DNA of 45,653 nt from JACCTH01 sp035281645 (GTDB lineage Bacteria; Actinomycetota; Acidimicrobiia; Spongiisociales; ZC4RG35), in assembly GCA_035281645.1 (NCBI GenBank), contig DATEDN010000174.1, positions 1-45,653 of the forward strand, read 5' to 3'. Made by a program: the position numbers and the translations under genes. Below are positions 5,755 to 14,680 of the stretch, in pieces; the stretch's first letter is position 1; each line of letters opens with the position of its first letter. Below the pieces are notes generated by a model. The model saw only the letters and a list, made by a program, of their open reading frames with translations, searched no databases and was not told the DNA's origin.

Positions 5755-6223
5755 CGAGTTCTCCGCCGGTGAGGCCGGGAAGGAGCTCGACCCGAAGCGG
5801 AGCGACGGTCTGGTCGCCCGGAAGAACCACCTGGAGCGCGGGTGGGTGAAGCACCGGCTGGTCCGGGACATGGCGATCGGGGAGAAGTCCCAGCGTGCGC
5901 TGGCCGCCCAGTACGGGGTGTCCCAGACGAGCATCTCTTCGTTCAAGAAGCGGCACTCGATGGAGATCGAGGAGGTCCGCAACAACATGGCCGACGAGTA
6001 TGCCGGTTTGTGGGTGGCGCAGAAGATGCAGCGGATCGCCGAGTACCAGCAGGCGGCGGAGAAGATGGCGAACGGCAGCTCTCCCCGGAACCAGGAGGTG
6101 CTGGTGACGATCCTGAAGGCGGTCGCGGAGGAGCTGGGCCAGCTGCCGACCCGCACCCAGGTGAACGTGACGAACGAGCAGACGGTCTACCAGGTGGTCG
6201 GGGTGAGCGTCGATGACATCTGA
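5717..6223 (+). CDS. terS: Terminase small subunit
   Basis: 168 residues, starting at ATG 5717 six bases after AGGAGG. It carries a helix-turn-helix (residues about 58-75: RALAAQYGVSQTSISSFKKR), which in this family recognises the packaging site. A long helical region rich in Glu, Gln and Met follows, expected to form the oligomer ring. The C-terminus (QVNVTNEQTVYQVVGV) would contact the large subunit. The identification rests on the HTH plus the position directly before the large subunit, whose start it overlaps by 11 bases. Confidence 0.85.
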   Translation: MADVKKFLQPGGDEFSAGEAGKELDPKRSDGLVARKNHLERGWVKHRLVRDMAIGEKSQRALAAQYGVSQTSISSFKKRHSMEIEEVRNNMADEYAGLWVAQKMQRIAEYQQAAEKMANGSSPRNQEVLVTILKAVAEELGQLPTRTQVNVTNEQTVYQVVGVSVDDI

Positions 6224-7724
6224 GGAGTACGCTACCGGCGCATACGGGGCGAAGACCGATGCCGCTTGGACGAAGGAGCCCTCTCTCCCGGATCCGGACG
6301 AGCTCGTCAGGGAGGCTGTGGCCCGGGGGGACGCCCAGAGGGCTGAGGCGCGCCGTGTGGCGAAGCTCCGGGCGTCGGGGAAGGCCCACCGGTACCAGCC
6401 GTTCGGTACGGCGGTGGAGGCTTTCAAGTGCAAGGACCAGGAGCTGCTGTACGCGGGCCCGGCGGGCACCGGGAAGTCGAAGTGCCTGATCGAGAAGATG
6501 CACGCGGTCGCCCTGAAGTACCCCGGGATGCGCGGTTTGATCGTCCGGAAGACTCTGGCGTCCCTGGGTTCCACCGCGCTGGTGACCTACGAGGAGCATG
6601 TGGCGAAGGAGCACCTGGCGAACGGCGAGGTGAAGTGGTTCGGCGGCTCGGCGAAGGAGGCTGCCTGCTACCGGTACGGGAACGGGTCCCGGATCGTGGT
6701 GGGCGGCATGGACAAGGCCATGAAGATCATGTCGTCGGAGTACGACATCGTGTACGTCCAGGAGGCCACGGAGCTCCTGGAGGCCGACTGGGAGGCCATC
6801 ACGACCCGTCTGCGTAACGGGAAGATGCCGTACCAGCAGATCATCGCCGACGCCAACCCGGACGTCCCCACGCACTGGCTGAAGGTCCGCTGCGACCTGG
6901 GGAAGACGACCTACATCCGCTCCCGCCACGAGGACAACCCGGTCCTGTTCCATCAGACGCCGGACGGTCCGGGCGCGCTGACGGAGAAGGGGGCGGCCTA
7001 CATGGAGAAGCTGGACGCTCTGACGGGCGTCCGGCACAAGCGGCTGCGCAAGGGTATCTGGTGCGCGGCTGAGGGCCTGGTGTACGAGGAGTTCGACCCG
7101 GACGTCCACATCCACAAGAAGATCACGATCCCGCCGATCTCGTGGACGCGGTACATCACGGTCGACTTCGGGTACACGAACCCGATGGTGGTGCAGTTCT
7201 GGGCGGAGGACGACGAGGGGAACCTCTACCTCTACAAGGAGCTGTATCAGACGAAGATCACCGTGGACCAGATGGCCCCCCTGATCAAGGAGCAGATGAA
7301 CCTGAGGCGGGAACCGCGCCCCCGGCTGATCATCTGCGACCACGACGCGGAGGGCAGGGCCGTCCTGGAGCGCGAACTGGGCATGTCCACCGTCGCCGCG
7401 AAGAAGACCGTGGAGGATGGCATCCAGGCCGTGAAGAAGCGCCTGCGGGTCCAGGAGCACAACGGGAAGCCGCGCATCTTCCTGTGCCTGGACGCGGTCG
7501 TGAAGCGCGACCAGGAGCTCCTCGACAAGAAGAAGCCGACGTCCACCCTCGACGAGGTGGTCGGGTACATCTGGGACCGGGGGACGGTCATCGCCCAGGA
7601 GAAGGGCAAGCCCCCGAAAGAGGTCCCGGTGAAGGAAGACGACCACGGCATGGACGCCATGAGGTACATGGTGGCCCAGCGCGACCTGAAGGCGAGGCCC
7701 CGTGTCCGCACGATCACGTACTGA
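6213..7724 (+). CDS. terL: Terminase large subunit (packaging ATPase and nuclease)
   Basis: 503 residues, the usual size. Walker A GPAGTGKS lies near residues 82-89 and Walker B YDIVYVQEAT near 176-185. The RNase H-like nuclease domain shows TVDFGYTNP near 318, ICDHDAEG near 376 and DDHGMDAMRY near 476, giving the expected acidic triad. It pumps DNA into the prohead and cuts the concatemer. The gene starts at ATG 6213 inside the end of the small subunit gene, so expression is coupled. Confidence 0.95.
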   Translation: MTSEEYATGAYGAKTDAAWTKEPSLPDPDELVREAVARGDAQRAEARRVAKLRASGKAHRYQPFGTAVEAFKCKDQELLYAGPAGTGKSKCLIEKMHAVALKYPGMRGLIVRKTLASLGSTALVTYEEHVAKEHLANGEVKWFGGSAKEAACYRYGNGSRIVVGGMDKAMKIMSSEYDIVYVQEATELLEADWEAITTRLRNGKMPYQQIIADANPDVPTHWLKVRCDLGKTTYIRSRHEDNPVLFHQTPDGPGALTEKGAAYMEKLDALTGVRHKRLRKGIWCAAEGLVYEEFDPDVHIHKKITIPPISWTRYITVDFGYTNPMVVQFWAEDDEGNLYLYKELYQTKITVDQMAPLIKEQMNLRREPRPRLIICDHDAEGRAVLERELGMSTVAAKKTVEDGIQAVKKRLRVQEHNGKPRIFLCLDAVVKRDQELLDKKKPTSTLDEVVGYIWDRGTVIAQEKGKPPKEVPVKEDDHGMDAMRYMVAQRDLKARPRVRTITY

Positions 7725-7971
7725 CGACTTCACGCCCCTCCCGGTGTGGAAGCAGCGCTGGAACGCCTCTGCTGTCAGAAGGCGAAACGCCCTGCTAGCC
7801 TTCAAAGCAATGGTGGGGACCCTTGCGTCCCTTGCCGTCTCTGTGCTGGGGGCTACACTGATCGCCTACGGAGTGTGGTCGGTCTACGCTCCGGCCGGAT
7901 ACCTTACGGCGGGCGTTCTGGTGTTCGCGCTCCAGTGGAGCCACGAGAAGGATCGGGAGGGTAGCGGGTGA
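7702..7971 (+). CDS. Two-helix membrane protein, 89 aa
   Basis: The GTG at 7702 has GGCGAGG upstream and overlaps the terminase gene by 23 bases; no better ribosome site exists for later starts. After a basic N-terminus (WKQRWNASAVRRRNALL) come two hydrophobic stretches, about residues 35-58 and 62-80, then a charged tail (SHEKDREGSG). Placement between terminase and portal is unusual for a holin. Function not known. Its stop overlaps the portal start (GTGA). Confidence 0.65.
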   Translation: MSARSRTDDFTPLPVWKQRWNASAVRRRNALLAFKAMVGTLASLAVSVLGATLIAYGVWSVYAPAGYLTAGVLVFALQWSHEKDREGSG

Positions 7972-9323
7972 GCCTGGGCAAGAATCTCGCGACGTTCCTC
8001 AACAAGGCTCCGATCCCCCTCGCCCCGCGCACCGAGCGTGAAGTCTTCAACGTCGCCGGAGGCGGCCGGAAGTCCACCGCCGACCAGATGCGCCGGGGGA
8101 TGGAGCAGTACGGCGAGGTGGGGACGGCGTACGGCATCATCTCTCGGAACGCTGAGACGACCGGCATGGTGAAGTGGCACCTGTACCGGAAGAACACCGA
8201 CGGCCGCCGGGTGTACCGCGAGGTCGAGCAGCGCAAGGAGGTCACCCGCCACGCCGCGCTCGACCTCCTGAACAAGCCGAACCCCGTCATGGACACGATG
8301 GAGTTCTTCGAGACCCTGATCCAGCACTTCGACACGACCGGCGAGTTCTGGTTCGCGGCGGAGTTCGGGTCGATCCGCGCGGCGGGACCGCTGGCTCTGT
8401 GGCCGATGCGCCCCGACCGGGTGAAGATCGTCACCTCGCAGGAGGAGGCGCTGACGGGCTACATCTACGTCGGTGCCGACGGCGAGCAGGTTCCGCTCAC
8501 GAAGGACATCGTCGTCCAGGGGCGGCGTCCGAACCCGATGGACATCTTCCGGGGCCTCGGCCCGATGCAGGCGCTCGTGCTGAAGCTGGACTCGAACCGA
8601 CTGGCGGCCGAGTACAACCGGAACTTCTTCCTGAACTCGGCGGAGCCGGGCGGCATCATCGAGATCGAGGACCGTCTGGACGATGATGAGTTCCGCGAAC
8701 TCGTCCAGCGCTGGCGGGAACAGCATCAGGGTGTGGCCAACGCCCACCGGGTGGCAATCCTGGAGCAGGGCAAGTGGGTTGAACGCAAGTTCTCCATGAA
8801 GGACATCGCCTTCCCCGAGCTGGCGGAGCTCTCCCGCGAGGACATCCGAGAAGCGTTCGGATACCCGAAGGGGATGACCGGCGCCACCGAGGACGTCAAC
8901 AAAGCTGTCGCTGACGCCAACGAACGCATGTTCGGGCGGTACATCACCCGGCCTCGGCTGGAGAAGCTGAAGGCCGCCCTGAACGACGGCCTGCTCCCGA
9001 TGTTCGGCGAGGCCGCCGCGCGCACCCTGGAGTTCGACTACGAGGATCCGGTACCCGAGGACCGCGAGGCCGACTCCCAGGACCGGATCACGAAGGCCCA
9101 GTCCCTGAAGATGCTGGTCGAAGCTGGGATGGACTGGGACGACGCGCTGGAGATGGTCGGTCTGCCCCCGGCGAGGCAGGACCAGATGAAGCTGGAGATG
9201 GCGCGCGAGGCCCACGAGTTCGCGATGAACCCGCCGGAACCCCGTCCGAGTCAGGCCGGGGGCGATCCGAAGCCCAACCAAGAGCCCAAGAAGCCGAGTC
9301 CGGCGAGGGAGGCAAACGAATGA
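7968..9323 (+). CDS. Portal protein
   Basis: 451 residues, HK97-type portal by size, position and sequence texture. It has an N-terminal clip/stem part (YGIISRNAETTGMVKWHLYR), LDLLNKPNPVMDTMEFFETL, the typical PNPMDIFRGLGPMQALVLKL segment, and EAFGYPKGMTG followed by ANERMFGRYITRPRLEKL. The C-terminus is rich in Pro, Lys and Glu. It forms the dodecameric ring through which DNA enters and leaves. GTG start after GGAGGGTAGCGG; its end overlaps the protease gene (ATGA). Confidence 0.92.
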   Translation: MSLGKNLATFLNKAPIPLAPRTEREVFNVAGGGRKSTADQMRRGMEQYGEVGTAYGIISRNAETTGMVKWHLYRKNTDGRRVYREVEQRKEVTRHAALDLLNKPNPVMDTMEFFETLIQHFDTTGEFWFAAEFGSIRAAGPLALWPMRPDRVKIVTSQEEALTGYIYVGADGEQVPLTKDIVVQGRRPNPMDIFRGLGPMQALVLKLDSNRLAAEYNRNFFLNSAEPGGIIEIEDRLDDDEFRELVQRWREQHQGVANAHRVAILEQGKWVERKFSMKDIAFPELAELSREDIREAFGYPKGMTGATEDVNKAVADANERMFGRYITRPRLEKLKAALNDGLLPMFGEAAARTLEFDYEDPVPEDREADSQDRITKAQSLKMLVEAGMDWDDALEMVGLPPARQDQMKLEMAREAHEFAMNPPEPRPSQAGGDPKPNQEPKKPSPAREANE

Positions 9324-10150
9324 CCACGCGCAACGGCATCCCGCTGGGGCCGATCGACAAGACCTGGACGGCGCTTCAGGTGAAGCGTCCGCTGGACCGC
9401 CTGGAGAAGGGTCGCACCGACTGGTTCCGGGTGGAGAACAACGCGGGCGCCGCCCCGGAGATTTTCATCTACGACGAGATCGGCTACTGGGGGACCGCCG
9501 CCAACGAGTTCGTCCGGCAGCTGGCCCTGATCCAGGACGAGCCCGAGCTGGTCGTCAACCTGAACTCGCCCGGCGGCGACGTCTTCGACGGCATCGCGAT
9601 CTACCAGGCGCTGCTCGACTACCCTGGCCGCGTGACCATGAAGATCAGTGGTCTGGCGGCGTCCATCGCTTCGGTGATCGCCATGGCCGGGGACCGGGTC
9701 GTGATGGGCGCCCGCAGCCAGATCATGATCCACGAGGGGTTCACCTTCGCGTCGGGCGACGCGGCGACCATGCGGAAGACGGCCGACATGCTCGACCGGA
9801 TCTCCGACAGCATCGCCAACGTGTACGCCGACCGCGCATCCGGGGACCCCTCCATGTGGCGAGACCGTATGCGGGAGGAGACCTGGTTCTCCGCCGAGGA
9901 GGCTGTTGAAGCCGGTCTCGCCGACGAGATCGAGGGCCGCAAGAAGGCCGTCGTTCAGGACGCGTTCGACATGAGCGTCTACAAGTACCCCGGCCGCCAG
10001 GAAGCACCGGCGCCGGTGCAGGACAAGGTGGCCGATCCGGCCCCCGAGGAAGAGCCGGTAGCCCCGGCCGTCGAATCGAAGGTAGAGTCTCCATTCAACT
10101 GGGACTTCGCAGCCTTCCAGCGCTCCCTGAAGGAGGGAATCCGTGGCTAA
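9320..10150 (+). CDS. Head maturation protease, ClpP type
   Basis: 276 residues. The ClpP/S14 fold is clear: NLNSPGGDVFDGIAIYQALL, then ISGLAASIASVIAMAGD with the nucleophile Ser (near residue 115), IMIHEGFTFASGD with the His (near 137), and the Asp in the TADMLDRISDSI helix. After the protease domain (about residue 215) a Pro/Ala/Glu-rich linker leads to FNWDFAAFQRSLKEG, probably a scaffold contact. In HK97-like phages this enzyme trims the capsid delta domain. It overlaps the capsid gene by 8 bases. Confidence 0.93.
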   Translation: MTTRNGIPLGPIDKTWTALQVKRPLDRLEKGRTDWFRVENNAGAAPEIFIYDEIGYWGTAANEFVRQLALIQDEPELVVNLNSPGGDVFDGIAIYQALLDYPGRVTMKISGLAASIASVIAMAGDRVVMGARSQIMIHEGFTFASGDAATMRKTADMLDRISDSIANVYADRASGDPSMWRDRMREETWFSAEEAVEAGLADEIEGRKKAVVQDAFDMSVYKYPGRQEAPAPVQDKVADPAPEEEPVAPAVESKVESPFNWDFAAFQRSLKEGIRG

Positions 10151-11495
10151 GATCGCAATCCCCACCGACCGGGCCGGGCTCGAAGAGCTGCTCGGCGACG
10201 GTGGCAAGGTTCAGAACCTCATGGCCGAGGGTCAGTTCGCTGACGTCGTCAAGGCCTACGCCCGACACGAGATGGAGGCCGACCAGGCGCTCCAGGTGCA
10301 GGTCAAGGAGGAGACCCAGCGGGTCCTCGCCGAGTACCTGCGCGAGAACGAGGACTCGAAGGGGCTGGAGCTCCTGAAGCGCGGCGGTGTCGACGCGGTC
10401 ACCCGCCCGGCCAACGCCCACTACCAGCCGAAGGCTCTCGGCGCGAAGTTCTCCGCCGAGGAGTACGGCGGCAGTCTCGCGCAGTTCCTGGTCGATGTCA
10501 GTCCGAAGGCGTTCCAGACGCCCGAGCTTCAGGGCCGCCTCGCCGCTCTCCGCAACGCCGCAGCCTCCTCGGGTGAGCCCGCTTCCGGTGGCTTCCTCGT
10601 TCCGGAGACGTTCCGCGCCGAGCTGCTCAGCCTGTCGCTGGAGAACTCGGTCGTCCGGCCTCGCGCCCGCGTCGTCCCGATGGACACCGCGAAGGTCATC
10701 TACCCGTACATCGACGACACCAGCCACACCGCGAACGTGTTCGGCGGCGTGCAGTGGTACTGGACCCCGGAGTCCGGCACCATGACCGACGTCGCGGCGA
10801 CGTTCGGCCGGATGGCGCTGGAGGCCTGGAAGCTGACGGCGTTCGCGAACGTCCCCAACGAGCTCATCCAGGACTCGGCGATCTCGTTCGAGGCCTTCAT
10901 CCGGTCGACGTTCCCGCAGGCCCTCGCCTACGGCGCCGACGTCTCCTTCCTGTCCGGTTCGGGCGCCGGTCAGCCCCTCGGCATCCTCACCGCCGCCAAC
11001 GCCGCGCGGGTGTCGGTGGCGAAGGAGTCCGGCCAGGCTGCGGACACCATCGTGTGGGAGAACATCGTCAAGATGTACGCCCGCATGCTGCCGCAGTCCC
11101 TGGGGTCGGCGGTCTGGGTCGTCTCCCCGGACGTCTTCCCGGAGCTGGCAACGATGGCGCTGTCGGTCGGTACCGGCGGTGGCCCGATCTGGCTGAACAA
11201 CGGCGTGGGCGGTCCTCCGGCGACGATCCTCGGCCGTCCGGTGATCATCTCGGAGAAGGTGGAGAACCTGGGCGACCAGGGCGACATCAACTTCATCGAC
11301 TTCTCGTACTACCTGATCGGCGACCGCCAGGCGATGACGGTCAGCTCCTCGGAGCACTTCCGCTTCCAGAACGGCGAGACGAGCTTCAAGTTCGTCGAGC
11401 GTCTGGACGGCCGCCCGTGGCTCCAGAGCGCGATCACTCCGCGCAACGGCGGCGCGACCCTGTCCCCGTTCGTCACTCTCGACGCTCGGGCCTGA
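10143..11495 (+). CDS. Major capsid protein, HK97 fold
   Basis: 450 residues, GTG start after GGAGGGAATCC. The first 110 or so residues are charged and helical (MEADQALQVQVKEETQRVLA), expected to be the scaffold-like delta domain removed by the protease. The mature part begins near SGGFLVPETFRAELL, the standard opening of phage_capsid proteins. It includes the FANVPNELIQDS and GADVSFLSGSGAGQPLGIL motifs of the E-loop/A-domain region and ends VTLDARA. High expression is expected; two hairpins follow the gene. Confidence 0.95.
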   Translation: MAKIAIPTDRAGLEELLGDGGKVQNLMAEGQFADVVKAYARHEMEADQALQVQVKEETQRVLAEYLRENEDSKGLELLKRGGVDAVTRPANAHYQPKALGAKFSAEEYGGSLAQFLVDVSPKAFQTPELQGRLAALRNAAASSGEPASGGFLVPETFRAELLSLSLENSVVRPRARVVPMDTAKVIYPYIDDTSHTANVFGGVQWYWTPESGTMTDVAATFGRMALEAWKLTAFANVPNELIQDSAISFEAFIRSTFPQALAYGADVSFLSGSGAGQPLGILTAANAARVSVAKESGQAADTIVWENIVKMYARMLPQSLGSAVWVVSPDVFPELATMALSVGTGGGPIWLNNGVGGPPATILGRPVIISEKVENLGDQGDINFIDFSYYLIGDRQAMTVSSSEHFRFQNGETSFKFVERLDGRPWLQSAITPRNGGATLSPFVTLDARA

Positions 11496-11503
11496 TGACC
11501 CAC

Positions 11504-11535
11504 CCCCGGTCGGGCATTGAAACCCCCGGCCGGGG
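11504..11535 (+). terminator. GC hairpin after the capsid gene
   Basis: CCCCGGTCGGG (11504-11514) pairs with CCCGGCCGGGG (11525-11535) with one G.U pair and a 10-base loop. There is no U tract, so it is more likely an attenuator or mRNA-stabilising structure that sets capsid levels than a full stop. Confidence 0.6.
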
Positions 11536-11542
11536 TCAACCC

Positions 11543-11566
11543 CCGTCAGCATTAACACCCTGACGG
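11543..11566 (+). promoter_or_regulatory. Second hairpin just before the next ribosome site
   Basis: CCGTCAG (11543-11549) and CTGACGG (11560-11566) form a 7-bp stem with loop CATTAACACC. It ends one or two bases before the GAGAAGGAGAG ribosome site of the gene at 11583, so it could tune translation initiation. Confidence 0.5.
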
Positions 11567-11582
11567 AGAAGGAGAGTACGAA

Positions 11583-12062
11583 GTGGCATCCACCGGCGAC
11601 GGCCTCGGCCGCGTCTTCAACGTCATCAAGACCGCGTCCGGTCTCAACATCCCCCTCACGAAGGCCACTGCGGTGACGTTCGTATTCGGGGACGCTGGCA
11701 CTGGTGCGGCCATCGCTACGGTCACCCAGACTGACTCCACCGGGGTCAACTCCGAGGCTGACCTGAACATCTTCACCGTGGCCGGTGTGGTCGGCTCCAA
11801 CGGCGAGTCCCGCGCGTACGTGGGTCCGGACGTGGGCGGTACCTGGCTGGAGGACGGCGCGGCCGTCTTCACCGACAACACGTTCGACCTGTCGGACGAG
11901 ACCACCAACGACACTGGCGTGTTCACGGTGCGTGCGGAGCAGCTGTCGGACGGTTACGACCAGGTTCAGGTCACGGTCGACACCGGCCTGTGCTTCGCGA
12001 TCATCCACGACCTGCTGGTCCAGCGGAAGCCGACCAACCTCCAGTCCAGCCTGGTGGTGTGA
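11583..12062 (+). CDS. Putative head structural protein, 159 aa
   Basis: GTG 11583 after AGAAGGAGAG. The first gene after the capsid is often a decoration or head-completion protein. The product is Thr/Ala/Gly rich with beta-strand texture (ATVTQTDSTGVNSEADLNIF, WLEDGAAVFTDNTFDL) and few charges, as for capsid-surface proteins. It ends QRKPTNLQSSLVV. No family recognised; the role is inferred from position. Confidence 0.7.
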   Translation: MASTGDGLGRVFNVIKTASGLNIPLTKATAVTFVFGDAGTGAAIATVTQTDSTGVNSEADLNIFTVAGVVGSNGESRAYVGPDVGGTWLEDGAAVFTDNTFDLSDETTNDTGVFTVRAEQLSDGYDQVQVTVDTGLCFAIIHDLLVQRKPTNLQSSLVV

Positions 12063-12063
12063 C

Positions 12064-12534
12064 ATGTCTGTCATCATCCAGGGGACCGAGCTGCGATCCA
12101 TCGCTCTCGGCCGTCGGGCGGCGAAGACGCAGGCGCTGTCCGCAGCGACCCTGCCGATCTTCACCATCGCGGGCGGCGAGGTGCTCGTCACCAGCTTCTA
12201 CCTGCGCGCCACGGTCACGATCGCGGCGGCCGGTGGCACGCTGGCTCTCCAGTCCAACCCGACCACCGGCGACACCGCCAGCTCGATCGTCACGGCGACC
12301 GACCTCGGCACCAGTGACGCCACGGCCGGGACCATCATCGGTGTCCGGGAGCAGGCGGTCGCCGACGCGTCGGCCGTCCCGTTCATCTTCTCCGAGTCCG
12401 GTGTCGCGCTCACCAACCTGGTCGTGACGACCGGCCAGCTCGAACTCGTGGGTGCCTCCGGCATCGACGGGACCGTGGAGGCCGTCGTGACCTGGATTCC
12501 GCTGACCGACGGGGCGACCCTCGTCGCGGCCTGA
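12064..12534 (+). CDS. Putative structural protein, 156 aa
   Basis: ATG 12064, one base after the previous stop, with only a weak ribosome site (GGTGGTG), which suggests re-initiation. The sequence is Ala/Thr/Val/Gly rich with regular beta spacing (TIAGGEVLVTSFYLRATVTI, TNLVVTTGQLELVG), consistent with a jelly-roll or Ig-like virion protein. It may be a head decoration or fibre piece. Function not recognised. Confidence 0.65.
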   Translation: MSVIIQGTELRSIALGRRAAKTQALSAATLPIFTIAGGEVLVTSFYLRATVTIAAAGGTLALQSNPTTGDTASSIVTATDLGTSDATAGTIIGVREQAVADASAVPFIFSESGVALTNLVVTTGQLELVGASGIDGTVEAVVTWIPLTDGATLVAA

Positions 12535-12546
12535 CCCGGCAGCCTG

Positions 12547-12583
12547 CGGGCCGTCATCTGCCATCCCGGCGGGTGGCGGCCCG
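12547..12583 (+). terminator. GC hairpin between structural genes
   Basis: CGGGCCG (12547-12553) pairs with CGGCCCG (12577-12583), with a GCC.CCC/GGG.GGC stem inside. It is followed by TTCGCTT, a weak T-rich stretch, and then the GAGGAGGAG ribosome site of the next gene. Probably a partial terminator or processing site. Confidence 0.5.
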
Positions 12584-12604
12584 TTCGCTTGAGAGGAGGA
12601 GACC

Positions 12605-13024
12605 ATGCCGGGGTCGATCGCGGTGACCACCAGCGAGATTACGCACAACATCCTGAAGTACAGCGTTCTTTGGACGTCCGACGCCGCAGGTGCGGTGAGT
12701 GGGAACACGTTCGACATGGCGGTCGGCACGATCATCGCGGTGGAGTTCATCCCCAGCTCTGGCGGTACGACGCCCACCACGCTCTACGACGTCGACATGC
12801 TGGACGCCGAGAACGTGACCATGTTCGACGACGGCGCCGGTACCTCGATCGGTACGAACCTGTCGGCGACGGCGGCCAGCCACAAGGTCCCGCTGGTCGG
12901 CACCACGGGCGTCACCATCTACCGGCGGTGGCATCACGGCGGACCCGTCCAGCCGACGGTCGCGGCCGCCGGGGACACCAAGTCCGGAACGATCAATGTC
13001 TACATCTCGATGGGGGTGCTCTGA
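12605..13024 (+). CDS. Putative structural protein, 139 aa
   Basis: ATG 12605 after GAGAGGAGGAGACC. It is beta-rich with Thr/Ser/Gly blocks (VAVTTSEITHNILKYSVLWT, GTIIAVEFIPSSGGTTPTTL), and an aromatic WHHGGPVQPTV loop. It ends TINVYISMGVL. The alternating strands and lack of catalytic motifs fit a virion surface protein. Its stop overlaps the next start (TGATG). Confidence 0.65.
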   Translation: MPGSIAVTTSEITHNILKYSVLWTSDAAGAVSGNTFDMAVGTIIAVEFIPSSGGTTPTTLYDVDMLDAENVTMFDDGAGTSIGTNLSATAASHKVPLVGTTGVTIYRRWHHGGPVQPTVAAAGDTKSGTINVYISMGVL

Positions 13025-13530
13025 TGGCTGAAGCGCATGCCACCGCGCTGTTCGACTTCAGTCTCCAGCGGCAGGACTCGACGGTCGCGGCGAAGAACTT
13101 CTTGACGCTGTTCAACCCGGTCGGCTCCGGGGTGATCATGTCGATGGGCGGGATCTTCGTCTCCTACATGGCGACCAACCCGTCCCCGGCGTACCCGCTG
13201 CGTGGCTACCGGATCTCCTCGGCGCCCACCGGCGGCACCCTGCATGCCGAGTCGGAGATCTGCCGGTTCGACACCCAGCGCTTCGCGCCGGTGGCCGTCA
13301 TCCGATCCGGGAACCCGACCACGGGCACCCTGGGCGCGGCCTTCTTCAACGCCTCCCCGGGTATCACTCTGGGCACCCAGCACTCCAGCGACATCCAACA
13401 GATTGACGTCCCGGCCGGATTCAACCCGTTCATCGTGTACCCGGGCGAGGGGATCGCCCTCCGGCAGGACGTCGGCAACCCGGGGCACTACTGGAACATC
13501 TCCATCGTCTGGCGAGGGGTGAGGACCTGA
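13024..13530 (+). CDS. Putative structural protein, 168 aa
   Basis: ATG 13024 overlaps the preceding stop. The N-terminus AEAHATALFDFSLQRQDSTV is followed by FLTLFNPVGSGVIMSMGGIF. The later part IQQIDVPAGFNPFIVYPGEG is typical of jelly-roll-type virion proteins, though I cannot name the family. It lies in the block between capsid and adaptor with four similar unassigned genes, so a decoration or whisker role is possible. Confidence 0.65.
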   Translation: MAEAHATALFDFSLQRQDSTVAAKNFLTLFNPVGSGVIMSMGGIFVSYMATNPSPAYPLRGYRISSAPTGGTLHAESEICRFDTQRFAPVAVIRSGNPTTGTLGAAFFNASPGITLGTQHSSDIQQIDVPAGFNPFIVYPGEGIALRQDVGNPGHYWNISIVWRGVRT

Positions 13531-13844
13531 TGGCGAGCACAGAGGCGCAGGTGTCCATGAACGGCGTCTCGGCGGTGGGCGCGGGGACAACTGTCGACTT
13601 CACCACGGCGAAGCGTTGCGTCACCGCCGTGGTGGTTCCGTCGGCGACGCTGTCGGCTGGGATCGTGTTGATCGAAGCATCTCAGGACAGCGTGAACTGG
13701 GTGATCGAGCACGTCATCGACATGTCCGGACGCTCGAACCACTCCGTCTGTAGCGCTGGTGTGGCATTCCGCTACTGGCGGGCGAACATCGCCAGAACCG
13801 TGGGCGGCGGAACCGTCCGGGTGACGTTCATGGAGGCGGACTGA
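13530..13844 (+). CDS. Putative structural protein, 104 aa
   Basis: ATG 13530 shares its A with the preceding TGA. Small beta-sandwich-like sequence: TTVDFTTAKRCVTAVVVPSA, IVLIEASQDSVNWVIEHV, and a closing ARTVGGGTVRVTFMEAD. The pattern resembles small baseplate or decoration Ig-like domains. It is tightly coupled to both neighbours. Confidence 0.65.
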   Translation: MASTEAQVSMNGVSAVGAGTTVDFTTAKRCVTAVVVPSATLSAGIVLIEASQDSVNWVIEHVIDMSGRSNHSVCSAGVAFRYWRANIARTVGGGTVRVTFMEAD

Positions 13845-14446
13845 TGAGTATCCTCGACCCGATCAGCGAGGCCCGGGACCGCCTCGCCTGGGACAAGCCC
13901 GTCCCCCAGGATCAGAACCTTCTCGCCTGGACGGGCGACCCGAACGACGCCGGGCACGTAACCGCCCAGTCTTCAGGAGGCGTTGCCGGTCGGGTGACGC
14001 TTGTGCGGATCAAGCTGCGGCGGCCGACGCTCGTCTCGAACATCTGGTTCGGGCTGTCGGGTATCGACGCGGGGGCGTCGCTGGCCAACTGCTTCATGGG
14101 GCTGTACAACGCGTCTGGCACCCGGGTGGCAGTGTCCGCCGACATGTCGGCGAGCCTGATGACGGGGGCCACGGCGAAGCCGATCGCGATGGTGACGCCC
14201 TACCTGGCGGCGCCCGGCTACTACTTCATCGCGATGCTGCTGAACGGCACCTGGACGACGAACTCGCTGCACTTCAAGGCGACGGGCGCCGGGATCTCGG
14301 TGAACGCCGGGCTGGCCGCCCCGCTGCTCCGCTACTCGACGATCCTGACGAGTCAGACCTCCCTGCCGACATCGCTTACTCTGAGCAACCAGGCGACTTC
14401 GACCATCAACACCGGGTGGGGGTCGCAGTGGTACGCGATCAGCTGA
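13844..14446 (+). CDS. Putative structural protein, 200 aa
   Basis: ATG 13844 overlaps the preceding TGA (TGATG). After a helical N-terminus (LDPISEARDRLAWDKPVPQ), the body is a beta-sandwich with Gly/Thr/Ala repeats (LVSNIWFGLSGIDAGASLAN, GYYFIAMLLNGTWTTNSLHF). It is like receptor- or sugar-binding virion appendages in texture. No catalytic residues are visible. Location before the adaptor suggests a head-fibre or decoration role; this is inference. Confidence 0.65.
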   Translation: MSILDPISEARDRLAWDKPVPQDQNLLAWTGDPNDAGHVTAQSSGGVAGRVTLVRIKLRRPTLVSNIWFGLSGIDAGASLANCFMGLYNASGTRVAVSADMSASLMTGATAKPIAMVTPYLAAPGYYFIAMLLNGTWTTNSLHFKATGAGISVNAGLAAPLLRYSTILTSQTSLPTSLTLSNQATSTINTGWGSQWYAIS

Positions 14447-14460
14447 CAGCGGAGGAACCC

Positions 14461-14679
14461 GTGAACGAAGAGCGGATCTTCATCAAGCTCGACGAGCTCC
14501 AGAACCAGACGACTCAGGTGCTGGTCGAGATCGGGAAGCTTCAGGAGCAGAACAAGCAGCTCCCCGACCACGACACCCGCATTCGCGCCCTGGAGCAGTG
14601 GAGATGGGGTCTGGTCGGCTTCTCCGGCCTCCTCGCGACCGGCTTCACCTCGTACGCGTCCATGAGAGGAGGGGCCTGA
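14461..14679 (+). CDS. Coiled-coil protein with C-terminal membrane helix, 72 aa
   Basis: GTG 14461 after GGAGGAACCC. Residues 1-45 form an amphipathic helix (FIKLDELQNQTTQVLVEIGK...), followed by RIRALEQWRWG. One membrane segment (about residues 49-67) and RGGA end it. This layout matches small XhlA-like phage membrane proteins that help holins, but the gene sits in the head module, far from both lysins. An alternative is a structural or DNA-injection protein. Confidence 0.6.
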   Translation: MNEERIFIKLDELQNQTTQVLVEIGKLQEQNKQLPDHDTRIRALEQWRWGLVGFSGLLATGFTSYASMRGGA

Positions 14680-14680
14680 G

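Noticed and set aside
5943..12191. Long minus-strand frames opposite terminase, portal and capsid (5943-7805, 7884-9281, 10095-12191)
   Set aside because: Same reason: shadow frames of strongly supported plus-strand genes.
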